This document shows, one piece after another, positions 1 to 5,152 of a stretch of 6,078 nucleotides of DNA. The stretch is taken from NCBI GenBank assembly GCA_017629325.1, contig JAGBXL010000087.1, positions 1 through 6,078 of the forward strand. The letters run 5' to 3'. Position 1 is the stretch's first letter. The number at the start of each line of letters is the position of its first letter. The notes under the pieces were generated by a model that had not been told where the DNA came from, did no database searches, and worked only from the letters and a program-made list of their open reading frames with translations. The stretch is from Clostridia bacterium (GTDB lineage Bacteria; Bacillota; Clostridia; UMGS1810). Made by a program: the position numbers and the translations under genes.

Positions 1-564
1 GAATTTTGGCAGGGTGCTAAAAAGAAAGGTTTCACTTTCGAAGAAGCAGAAGATTTGTTTGTTAAAATGACAGATTCATACTCGTTTAACAAAGGGCACG
101 GCGTAGGATATTCGCTTATAAGTATAGAGGAAATGTTTTATAAGGTTTATTATCCTAATGAGTATTGGTTTGCAAAAATCAAATATGCCAAGGATGAATC
201 TGAAGCTTCAAAGTTCTGTGCCAAAGCTGTTGCTGATGGTTCAATATTATTCTTGCCGCATGTAAATTATTCCTCGCCTAAAACAAGGCTTAGGAAAGTT
301 GATGGCGAAAATGTTATTCAGCAAGGTTTGGCAGAGATAAAAAATGTCGGAGAAAAGGCTGCTCAGTTCATCAGTGAAGAACGACAGAGGAACGGCATTT
401 TTACTTCATACGATAACTTTTTCGATAGGTGCAAAAGTCGTGTTGTAACATCGAGAGTTATAAGTGTTTTAAAAGAATCTGGTGCTCTTGAATTTAGCAA
501 GAAAACTTATATTTCAAGAGTAACAAAATATAACGGTTCTTTATATTCAAGAGCCAATAAATAA
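1..564 (+). CDS. dnaE: DNA polymerase III alpha subunit, DnaE type, C-terminal part (5' end outside window)
   Basis: This is the open C-terminal end of a replicative polymerase catalytic subunit; the frame runs in from the left edge, so only the last 187 residues are visible and the real start is upstream. Window residues 28-56 (SYSFNKGHGVGYSLIS, then a YKVYYPNEYW stretch) match the DnaE FNKSHAAAYALxS...LKAHYPxEF signature. Residues 70-92 correspond to the DnaE 'A...G..vlpPdvN.S' segment. Residues 108-145 (GLAEIKNVGEKA, then NGIFTSYDNFFDRC) match the C-terminal helix-hairpin-helix region 'GLxxIKGVGExA...GxFxSxxDFxxR'. That pattern fits DnaE better than PolC. The protein ends only about 40 residues after this region, so it lacks the OB-fold and tau-binding tail of cellular DnaE, as expected for a shortened phage-type polymerase. 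The gene stops 5 bases before the next promoter. I am sure of the family and less sure of the DnaE subtype. Confidence 0.88.
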   Translation, partial: EFWQGAKKKGFTFEEAEDLFVKMTDSYSFNKGHGVGYSLISIEEMFYKVYYPNEYWFAKIKYAKDESEASKFCAKAVADGSILFLPHVNYSSPKTRLRKVDGENVIQQGLAEIKNVGEKAAQFISEERQRNGIFTSYDNFFDRCKSRVVTSRVISVLKESGALEFSKKTYISRVTKYNGSLYSRANK

Positions 565-568
565 TCTA

Positions 569-597
569 TTGACAAACATTTTGGTTTGTGATATAAT
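569..597 (+). promoter_or_regulatory. Consensus sigma-A promoter upstream of recA
   Basis: TTGACA at 569-574 and TATAAT at 592-597 are separated by exactly 17 bases. A TGA directly before the -10 (589-591) adds an extended -10 element. Both hexamers are perfect matches to the housekeeping consensus, so this should be a strong host-RNA-polymerase promoter. Transcription should start near 604, leaving a leader of about 73 bases before the recA ATG. It starts only 5 bases after the polymerase stop codon, so the recA operon has its own transcription independent of the upstream gene. Confidence 0.9.
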
Positions 598-628
598 GAA
601 TCATGCAGCAATAAATATGATGAATATT

Positions 629-655
629 GGGGGCGGCTGCAGGTCAGTCGCCTTT
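629..655 (+). promoter_or_regulatory. Hairpin in the recA mRNA leader
   Basis: GGCGGCTG at 632-639 pairs with CAGTCGCC at 645-652 (8 pairs, one G-U) around a 5-base loop, CAGGT. GGG at 629-631 can add G-U pairs with TTT at 653-655. This GC-rich block stands out in an AT-rich region and lies between the predicted start site and the Shine-Dalgarno GGAGG at 666-670. It is not a convincing terminator, because the U-tract is only three bases and is followed by CAAAG. It may stabilise the mRNA, bind a regulator or modulate recA translation. The structure is visible in the sequence; the role is inferred. Confidence 0.55.
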
Positions 656-677
656 CAAAGTAATCGGAGGTTAAAAT

Positions 678-1622
678 ATGGCAAAAACAAACAAAGAAGC
701 AATAATAAAACTTTGCAACGAGATTAACAAAAAGGAAGGCGAAGGCTCGGTTTATTCGATTGGCTCCAAACATGCTAATTTGAATATTAATCGCTGGAGT
801 ACAGGTATTGAGGACCTGGATGCCATAATTGGTGGAGGTATGCCCGAGGGCAGAGTGGTTGAGATTTTCGGACCAGAGAGTTCGGGAAAAACTACACTTC
901 TGTATCATCTTTGTGGCTTACATAGTCTTTGTCTTGATATTCCCATTGAGGGTACTTTTGATGCAGAAAGAGCTAAGGTTTTTGGTAATAGACCGAAGCA
1001 AATGCTTATCTATCGTGCAAAGTATGGCGAGGACGCTTTTAATAAAACAATAAAATTTGCAAAGCTTGGTATTCCCTTGATTGGCATTGATAGTGTTCCC
1101 AGTATGGTGCCCAAAGAAGATGCCGAAAAAGTTTTGAAATCAGCTGAACGAGATTCTATTGAGGAGCAAAGAATTGGTGGCACAGCTCGATTGATGAACA
1201 AGTACTTGCCAACCGTTGAGGAAATTATTGAGGTTACCGGTACTACATTAATTTTTGTTAATCAGGTACGCGATAAAATGAATGCAATGATGTTTGGCGA
1301 AAAAACAGATACTCCTGGCGGCAGAAAACTTAAGCATGCTTGTTCTTTAAGGATTCAGGTTGCAAGACGTGCTTGGATAGAGATACCCAACAAGAATCCT
1401 GCAAATTCTGCTTCAACTGAAAAAGTTGGCTTGATTATGAAATGTAAAGTTGTTAAGTCGAAAGTATCAAATCCGATGGGCGAATGTGAAATTCCTTTGT
1501 TTTTCGACAGAGGGTTTGTTTCTTTTGATGATGTTAATGCAATCAGAAAAGAGCTTATGCTGAAAAGAGCACAAGAGTTTGGCAAGAGAGTTTCAAAGGA
1601 TTTCTTGGAGGACGATGAGTAA
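678..1622 (+). CDS. recA: RecA recombinase, short phage form
   Basis: ATP-dependent strand-exchange recombinase that forms filaments on single-stranded DNA. Visible motifs: the lead-in STGIEDLDAIIGGG (41-54); Walker A GPESSGKTT (65-73); FDAERAK with the catalytic glutamate at E97, matching E96 of E. coli; Walker B PLIGIDSV (133-140); loop L1 around 157-167; LIFVNQVRDK (191-200) leading into loop L2 with PGGRKLKHACSLRI (213-226); and KCKVVKSK (255-262), matching the E. coli KVVKNK interface segment. At 314 residues it is shorter than cellular RecA (about 350). The core ends near residue 280 and is followed by about 34 residues with an acidic DFLEDDE end, so the C-terminal DNA-gathering lobe appears to be missing. 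The start is supported by GGAGG at 666-670 with 7-base spacing. It is the first gene of the operon and its stop overlaps the next ATG (TAATG). Confidence 0.96.
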   Translation: MAKTNKEAIIKLCNEINKKEGEGSVYSIGSKHANLNINRWSTGIEDLDAIIGGGMPEGRVVEIFGPESSGKTTLLYHLCGLHSLCLDIPIEGTFDAERAKVFGNRPKQMLIYRAKYGEDAFNKTIKFAKLGIPLIGIDSVPSMVPKEDAEKVLKSAERDSIEEQRIGGTARLMNKYLPTVEEIIEVTGTTLIFVNQVRDKMNAMMFGEKTDTPGGRKLKHACSLRIQVARRAWIEIPNKNPANSASTEKVGLIMKCKVVKSKVSNPMGECEIPLFFDRGFVSFDDVNAIRKELMLKRAQEFGKRVSKDFLEDDE

Positions 1623-1930
1623 TGACAAACAAAAATGCTACAAAAAATGCTTACGAGGTTGAGCTTACAAGAAAGTTGTTGAAACAGTTTTTGTATGCTC
1701 TTTGCAAAAGCGAGGGCTTTGGCGAGCGAAGGCTTATGAGGGTTTTGCTTACATGGACAGAAGTGTATAAAGAGGCAAAGGGAGAGAATGAGAACGATGC
1801 TATGCTTACTATTGATTCCATCCTTGACAAAGTAATGCCATCAAAATATGTACAAGCCATTGGTTATGAAAAATTAAAAGATTCAAAAGGGAGGGTTATC
1901 AGTGAATTGCAAAAGACCGACAAAAGATGA
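1622..1930 (+). CDS. Unknown 102-residue phage protein with a GFGxxRL-like motif
   Basis: I do not recognise a function. The protein is mostly helical in appearance, charged and basic overall, with no signal peptide or membrane segment. Residues 21-48 contain LKQFLYALCK followed by EGFGERRLMRVLL. A 'GFG..RL' step after a short helix recalls a group of small Firmicute phage proteins of unknown role, but this is only a resemblance from memory. Translation is clearly coupled to recA: the ATG overlaps the recA stop by one base (TAATG), and a GGAGG (1607-1611) lies inside the end of recA. Its own 3' end overlaps the deaminase gene by 29 bases. Position between recA and nucleotide/recombination genes suggests an accessory role in the same process, which is inference. 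Confidence 0.78.
   Translation: MTNKNATKNAYEVELTRKLLKQFLYALCKSEGFGERRLMRVLLTWTEVYKEAKGENENDAMLTIDSILDKVMPSKYVQAIGYEKLKDSKGRVISELQKTDKR
1890..1904 (+). promoter_or_regulatory. Ribosome binding site that fixes the GTG start of the dCMP deaminase
   Basis: GGAGG at 1890-1894, inside an AGGGAGGG run, lies 7 bases before GTG at 1902-1904. No in-frame ATG lies between this GTG and the conserved core of the deaminase, so the GTG is the only start with a good signal. The site lies inside the end of the preceding gene. Confidence 0.8.
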
Positions 1931-2366
1931 ATATTATATTAATATTGCTTTGACTGTTTCGGAGAGAAGCACATGCCTTAAAAGACATTATGGATGTGTC
2001 ATTGTCAAGGATGATATAATTATTGCAACCGGCTACAATGGTTCACCCAGAGGCCAAGCTAATTGTTGTGATATAGGTTCTTGCCAAAGAGCTATGGCTG
2101 AAAGATATTCAGGTTATGAAAAATGCGAAAGTGTACATGCTGAACAGAATGCACTGATTGCAGCTAGCAGAGATAGGCTGCTTGATTCAACTGTTTATCT
2201 TGCATGTGCAGGTTCAAAAGTTAACGAAATGTCTGCTTTCGAAAGGGACCTTACGTGGCACGAAGATTGTTCACCAGTACCCTGCCCCCTTTGTATGAGA
2301 ATGCTTATTAATGCAGGGGTTAAGCGAATTGTTAACCGAATGGGGGATATATATGTACGTGCTTGA
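1902..2366 (+). CDS. Zinc-dependent deoxycytidylate deaminase (dCMP deaminase / ComEB family)
   Basis: It should convert dCMP to dUMP, the substrate of thymidylate synthase, raising the dTTP supply during phage replication in the cytoplasm. The cytidine/deoxycytidylate deaminase signature is complete: HAE at 79-81 (zinc ligand H79, proton-shuttle E81) and PCPLC at 127-131 (zinc ligands C128 and C131), followed by INAGVKRIV. The N-terminal part has SERSTC (20-25) and ATGYNGSPRG (42-51), both typical of dCMP deaminases, and a cysteine-rich stretch (C55, C56, C61, C75) that may bind a second, structural zinc as in T4 dCMP deaminase. The 154-residue length is normal. It starts with GTG and its 3' end overlaps the next gene by 14 bases. 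Allosteric control by dCTP/dTTP is common in the family but cannot be judged here. Confidence 0.93.
   Translation: MNCKRPTKDEYYINIALTVSERSTCLKRHYGCVIVKDDIIIATGYNGSPRGQANCCDIGSCQRAMAERYSGYEKCESVHAEQNALIAASRDRLLDSTVYLACAGSKVNEMSAFERDLTWHEDCSPVPCPLCMRMLINAGVKRIVNRMGDIYVRA
2342..2355 (+). promoter_or_regulatory. Ribosome binding site supporting the ATG at 2353
   Basis: A GGGGG run at 2342-2346 lies 6 bases before ATG at 2353-2355. An in-frame ATG also exists at 2311, but it lies deep inside the deaminase's PCxxC region, and its extra 14 residues lie before the point where similarity to the OGG family begins. The downstream start gives a 14-base overlap, in keeping with the other junctions in this operon. 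Confidence 0.6.
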
Positions 2367-3225
2367 GGTTCCATATATCAGCCTGGACCAGATTTACGAT
2401 TCAACCCAAATGCTGACATGGACAAAACTCAGGGACGGGAAATATGTAATAGTACATGGTGATAAAGTTCTGAAAGTTCAACAGCAAAAGCAAAGATTAA
2501 TTATGAGTTGTTCGGAAGATGATTTTTGCAATGTGTGGTTCCATTACTTTGGTTTGTCTGTTGATTATCAGCAGATTAATTATCGCATTCGCAGAGAATC
2601 CGATGTTATGTTAAGGTCGTGGGCTAATCGTTGCAGAGGTTTGAGAATTGTTCAGCAAACTCCTTTTGAAGCTTTGTTATCTGCAGGACTTTTATCAATA
2701 TCGAAAAGTTATAATTTAGCAAAAGCTAAATTTCAGGTTATAAACGAAACTTTTGGAATTAAACATGTTCAGTCAATGAGAGAGGCAGGAAGAGTTCGTT
2801 GGTTTGAATTTCCGACTGCCGAAACTATCTTGTCAAGAAAAGATGAGCTTGAAAAATGCTTTTTGACTTATAAAGAGATTGATTTTGTAGTTGCTGCCTG
2901 CTCAAGTGTGGCTGATGGCAAATTGAATCTTGAAGAATTAAAAGGCCAAGATTATAACACCATTATAGAGGAGCTGGTGGCCCAAGACTATATGACCAAA
3001 AAGATGGCTCAGTATATATGTCAGTTTGGTTATGGCTTATGGAATGATGATTTCGTTTTATATGGTGTTGCTTCAGTCATTGACAAGGAATTTGATTTGG
3101 ATTATGCAACGTTTGCTGATTGGTATTTTGCCAATATTAAAGGCCAGCATTGTGTAGGCCAACAGTATATTCTTTACAATAAAAAGAATCCTCCAAAAGA
3201 AGGGAGCGAGGTTATATGGGATTGA
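2353..3225 (+). CDS. Divergent OGG1-like (HhH-GPD superfamily) DNA glycosylase relative with altered active site
   Basis: The 290-residue protein matches bacterial 8-oxoguanine DNA glycosylases along its whole length. Residues 16-72 follow the OGG N-terminal domain (STQMLTW, DGKYVIVHGDKVLKV, EDDFCNVWFHYFGLSVDY). Residues 96-130 match 'GLRIxxQDPFExLISFI'. FEFPTAETI (151-159) matches 'yyaFPTPExL'. Residues 208-229 cover the hairpin region, and GQQYILYNKK (269-278) matches the family end 'aQQYLFxYaR'. Key residues differ. The GQSFRW glycine that senses 8-oxoguanine is T18; the NNN that contacts the opposite base is missing near 116-121; and the hairpin LPGVGxKVA reads AQDYMTKKMA. The catalytic lysine remains (K217, like K249 of human OGG1), but the residue 19 positions later, the catalytic aspartate D268 in OGG1, is L236. 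It may be an unusual lyase, a glycosylase with new specificity or a DNA-binding pseudoenzyme. Family assignment is from pattern recognition. Confidence 0.72.
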   Translation: MYVLEVPYISLDQIYDSTQMLTWTKLRDGKYVIVHGDKVLKVQQQKQRLIMSCSEDDFCNVWFHYFGLSVDYQQINYRIRRESDVMLRSWANRCRGLRIVQQTPFEALLSAGLLSISKSYNLAKAKFQVINETFGIKHVQSMREAGRVRWFEFPTAETILSRKDELEKCFLTYKEIDFVVAACSSVADGKLNLEELKGQDYNTIIEELVAQDYMTKKMAQYICQFGYGLWNDDFVLYGVASVIDKEFDLDYATFADWYFANIKGQHCVGQQYILYNKKNPPKEGSEVIWD

Positions 3226-4043
3226 TTGATGAAATCAAAAAATCTGCTATGAGTAGTGGTGCCAAGATTCAGACATCAGAAGCATCGCAGCTTGAAAAGA
3301 TTTTGAATGCTACATTTTACCTCCCGAAAGATATCGAAAAAGAAGCGGCTTTTGTTAAACAGGTAATGACAAGGGGAGCAGAATCCCAGGAACGTGTAGG
3401 CCTCCATGCTTCAGCTTTGATTGTAGGAGAAAATGACTTTTGTATAAGAGCCCAGGTGTTGAGTTTGATATATCGTCAGCTCCAAGGCGAACAAGTCAGT
3501 GTAGGCTTGAAAAGAATTTTTGAGCAAGGTAATGCTATTCACGAAAAGTGGCAACGATTATTTATTCGTGCTGGGTATTCAGAAGTTAACGATTTGGATT
3601 TTACCAATTTTAATAAAAAGTATCAGATAAGCTATACACCAGATATTATATGCCGTATCCCGGAATTTTATGATGGTGAAATGATTGGCGAAATAAAATC
3701 AGTTAATACGATGCAATATCGTAAAATGATTAAACACCCATCAGCATCGAAACAGTTGCAGTGGTATATGTTCCTTAAAAATCTTCGCAAAGGATTTGTA
3801 TTGTGTGAAGATAAAAATACTCAGGATTTTAAGCTTGAGCTTTATGATTATGATTCGCATATAGTTGCTCCATTTATTGAAAGAGCAGAAGCAATCAAGT
3901 ATTATTATGAAAGAGTTTTTTCCGAACATAAAATGGTATCAAGGCCGAAAGATGCCAATGGTCCTTATTGCAAACGTTGTGAGAAATGTGCAATGCGAGA
4001 TGCTTGTTGGAATATAGGCCAAGGAAGAATAAAAATAAAATAA
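3216..4043 (+). CDS. PD-(D/E)XK nuclease, Cas4/RecB-like, with probable Fe-S cluster
   Basis: Probable DNA exonuclease of the RecB/Cas4 superfamily. The catalytic core can be read in order: GNAIHEKWQ with H109 (105-113), TPDII with metal ligand D143, GEIKSVN with E159 and K161 as the E-x-K pair, and SKQLQWYMFL (178-187) as the Q-x3-Y DNA-contact motif. One cysteine lies before the core (C76 in NDFCIRAQVLSL), and a cluster follows it (C252, C255, C258, C264 in YCKRCEKCAMRDACW). This is the split 1+3 arrangement that binds 4Fe-4S in Cas4 and AddB, with one spare cysteine. The 275-residue length is normal for phage Cas4-like nucleases. No cas1/cas2 or repeat array is present, so a role in phage recombination or replication is more likely than CRISPR adaptation. 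The ATG overlaps the previous gene by 10 bases, and GGGAG/GAGG sites lie at 3202-3211. It is the last gene of the overlapping block. Confidence 0.85.
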   Translation: MGLIDEIKKSAMSSGAKIQTSEASQLEKILNATFYLPKDIEKEAAFVKQVMTRGAESQERVGLHASALIVGENDFCIRAQVLSLIYRQLQGEQVSVGLKRIFEQGNAIHEKWQRLFIRAGYSEVNDLDFTNFNKKYQISYTPDIICRIPEFYDGEMIGEIKSVNTMQYRKMIKHPSASKQLQWYMFLKNLRKGFVLCEDKNTQDFKLELYDYDSHIVAPFIERAEAIKYYYERVFSEHKMVSRPKDANGPYCKRCEKCAMRDACWNIGQGRIKIK

Positions 4044-4050
4044 AAGGGAT

Positions 4051-4139
4051 GCCCCAGGATGTTGCAGGATTGATTTAAAAATATAATTAATTAAAGAATA
4101 TTGGTTAATTATAAAATTGATTGTAGCTTATCCTGGGGT
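4051..4139 (+). ncRNA. Long rod-like hairpin between the nuclease and resolvase genes (candidate structured RNA or 3' UTR element)
   Basis: Eight bases after the nuclease stop codon, the spacer can fold almost end to end. CCCCAGGAT (4052-4060) pairs perfectly with ATCCTGGGG (4130-4138), with a G-U pair outside. After a two-base bulge (4128-4129), GTTGCAG (4061-4067) pairs with TTGTAGC (4121-4127), including three G-U pairs. TTT (4074-4076) can pair with AAA (4114-4116). TATAATTAA (4082-4090) pairs perfectly with TTAATTATA (4105-4113) around a 14-base loop. The 3' side runs into a U-rich TTATTTTATT, so weak termination is possible. CAGGAT also occurs twice on the 5' side (4055-4060, 4065-4070), allowing an alternative pairing. 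The pairing is seen; an RNA function is inferred. It could instead be a DNA site such as a protein-binding dyad or a mobile-element remnant. Confidence 0.45.
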
Positions 4140-4170
4140 TATTTTATTATATGAAGGATGTGATTGAATT

Positions 4171-4860
4171 ATGAGCAAAATTTGCCCTAAATATGGAAAA
4201 GCAATATATGCTGATTGTCTTGAATGCGATGATAAGCTTTGCACCAAAACATATAAATATAAAAAGATTATAATAGGCATTGACCAGTCATACCAAAGAA
4301 CCGGTATAAGCATAGCAGCCGATGGAAAGCTTAAAAAAGTGTCAAGCATTGATTTATCCATATATGAATCTAATAGCCAGAAAAGAAGCGTGCTTCATAA
4401 TCTTTTATGTTGCATTATCGAAAAGAATATTAGCAAAGCGAAAGAGGTTGTTTGTGTAATCGAAAGAATCAGACTTCGCTCCAAGGGCTTTTTAAATATT
4501 GATTATATAAAGAGCATAGGGGCCCTAAATTCAGTCATTGTTGATGTATTTAATAAATATGGTATATCAACTTATTCAGTCGATACGAGGTGCTGGAAGG
4601 CCCAAGTGATAGGTACCAGTAAACCATCAAAAACTCCCAATAAATTTGGTGTACCGAATGAAAAGTGGCCAACAGTTAAGTGGGCTATAAAGATGGGTTT
4701 TGAAGATGATTTGCTTATTGAGATAAAAGGCAAAAAGAAAAAAGACACCTTTGTTCGCAATAATAAGAAATATATGTATAATACAGATGCCGCTGATTCA
4801 GCTGCAATAGCTTTATTTGGTTTTTTGGGTGAAAAAAGCAAGCTTCAGCTTGAAAAGTAG
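4171..4860 (+). CDS. RuvC-like Holliday junction resolvase / RNase H-fold nuclease with N-terminal zinc knuckle
   Basis: Probable structure-specific endonuclease that cuts branched DNA left by recombination or replication. The RNase H/RuvC fold is visible: IIIGIDQSYQRTGISI (33-48) with catalytic D38, VCVIERI (94-100) with E98, SVDTRCWK (136-143), and NTDAADSAAIALFG (204-217) with D206 and D209, which match D138 and D141 of E. coli RuvC (DAADALAIA). Ahead of the fold is a compact cysteine module (C5, C16, C19, C24) likely to bind zinc. It is absent from cellular RuvC and may aid DNA binding. A basic, loop-like insertion (about 150-200) with KGKKKKD precedes the last motif; such insertions occur in phage RuvC-type resolvases. 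Length is 229 residues against about 170 for E. coli RuvC. The only Shine-Dalgarno-like site, AAGGA at 4154-4158, sits a long 12 bases from the ATG, so initiation may be modest. It lies downstream of the nuclease across a 127-base spacer. Confidence 0.82.
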   Translation: MSKICPKYGKAIYADCLECDDKLCTKTYKYKKIIIGIDQSYQRTGISIAADGKLKKVSSIDLSIYESNSQKRSVLHNLLCCIIEKNISKAKEVVCVIERIRLRSKGFLNIDYIKSIGALNSVIVDVFNKYGISTYSVDTRCWKAQVIGTSKPSKTPNKFGVPNEKWPTVKWAIKMGFEDDLLIEIKGKKKKDTFVRNNKKYMYNTDAADSAAIALFGFLGEKSKLQLEK

Positions 4861-4868
4861 GTGTTTTT

Positions 4869-5084
4869 ATGGGAAATTTTCAGATTAAATGTTGCCACAA
4901 TTGCCCAAAACGGCAGGTAGGGTGCCATTCTATATGTAAAATTTACAAAGAACAAAAGCGAAAACTCGAAGAAGAAAAGAAAAAGCAAAAGGAATTTCTT
5001 GAAAAAGAGCGTGAAAAAGAATTTCCAAGCAATTATTCCAAGCAACGAAAGTACTACAACAAATATTTAAAGTCAAAAAAATGA
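4869..5084 (+). CDS. Small Cys-rich, highly charged phage protein (putative zinc-binding)
   Basis: A 71-residue protein with two parts. The N-terminus carries C8, C9, H10, C12, C19, H20 and C23 in a CPxRxxGCHxxC-like arrangement (CCHNCPKRQVGCHSIC, 8-23), suited to one zinc ion. The rest is dominated by Lys and Glu (KEQKRKLEEEKKKQ around 27-40), likely a single long helix or coiled coil, and ends basic (YLKSKK). Short proteins with a 'CPxRxxGCHxxCxxY' head and a charged tail are common in Firmicute phages and prophages, and their function is unknown to me. The gene begins 8 bases after the resolvase stop, and the AGGTG at 4859-4863 that could serve as its ribosome site overlaps that stop codon, so the two are probably co-transcribed. 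Confidence is high that it is a gene and low about what it does. Confidence 0.78.
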   Translation: MGNFQIKCCHNCPKRQVGCHSICKIYKEQKRKLEEEKKKQKEFLEKEREKEFPSNYSKQRKYYNKYLKSKK

Positions 5085-5093
5085 CTCTTTTTT
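5071..5093 (+). terminator. Weak intrinsic terminator after the small Cys-rich gene
   Basis: AGTCA (5071-5075) pairs with TGACT (5082-5086) around six A residues, followed after one C by six T residues (5088-5093). The stem is only 5 bp and includes the TGA stop codon, so it is weak. Position and U-tract fit the end of the resolvase operon. Confidence 0.4.
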
Positions 5094-5140
5094 ATCGAAA
5101 GTTTTTGGCATAAATTTTTTCAAAAAACTGCATTTTCGAT
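5094..5140. repeat. Long imperfect inverted repeat
   Basis: ATCGAAA (5094-5100) pairs with TTTCGAT (5134-5140), and GTTTTT (5101-5106) pairs with AAAAAC (5123-5128), giving a 13-bp stem with a 5-base bulge (5129-5133) and a 16-base loop. No U-tract follows on the plus strand, so it is not a standard terminator by itself. It may protect the 3' end of the upstream mRNA or act with the weak terminator just before it. Confidence 0.5.
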
Positions 5141-5152
5141 GTTCAGCACTTA

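Noticed and set aside
617..730. Possible short leader peptide starting at ATGATG in the recA leader
   Set aside because: No Shine-Dalgarno precedes it, it runs into recA in another frame, and it has no run of regulatory codons.
507..908. Open frame on the minus strand across the polymerase end, the recA promoter and the start of recA
   Set aside because: It lies antisense to two well-supported genes and a consensus promoter, and its product resembles no family I recognise.
1355..1585. Minus-strand open frame inside recA
   Set aside because: It is fully contained in a high-confidence recA gene on the other strand and shows no recognisable domain.
2311..2352. Upstream ATG at 2311 for the OGG1-like gene
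   Set aside because: It would add 14 residues encoded inside the deaminase's zinc-site region and lacks a good ribosome site; ATG 2353 has a GGGGG site 6 bases upstream.
4130..4138. DnaA box (TTATCCACA-like) at the outer stem of the rod hairpin
   Set aside because: Only the first six bases (TTATCC) match, and they are explained by pairing with the upstream CCCCAGGAT arm.
3216..4139. CRISPR-Cas locus, because of the Cas4-like protein
   Set aside because: No repeat-spacer array, no cas1 or cas2, and the neighbours are phage recombination genes.
4121..4150. Promoter for the resolvase gene (TTGTAG ... TATTAT)
   Set aside because: The -35 matches only about half the consensus and the region is AT-rich; read-through from the upstream operon is simpler.
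4845..5045. Minus-strand open frame with a Phe/Leu-rich product that looks like a membrane protein
   Set aside because: The hydrophobic look comes from reading Lys/Glu-rich codons of the plus-strand small gene backwards (AAA/GAA become TTT/TTC).
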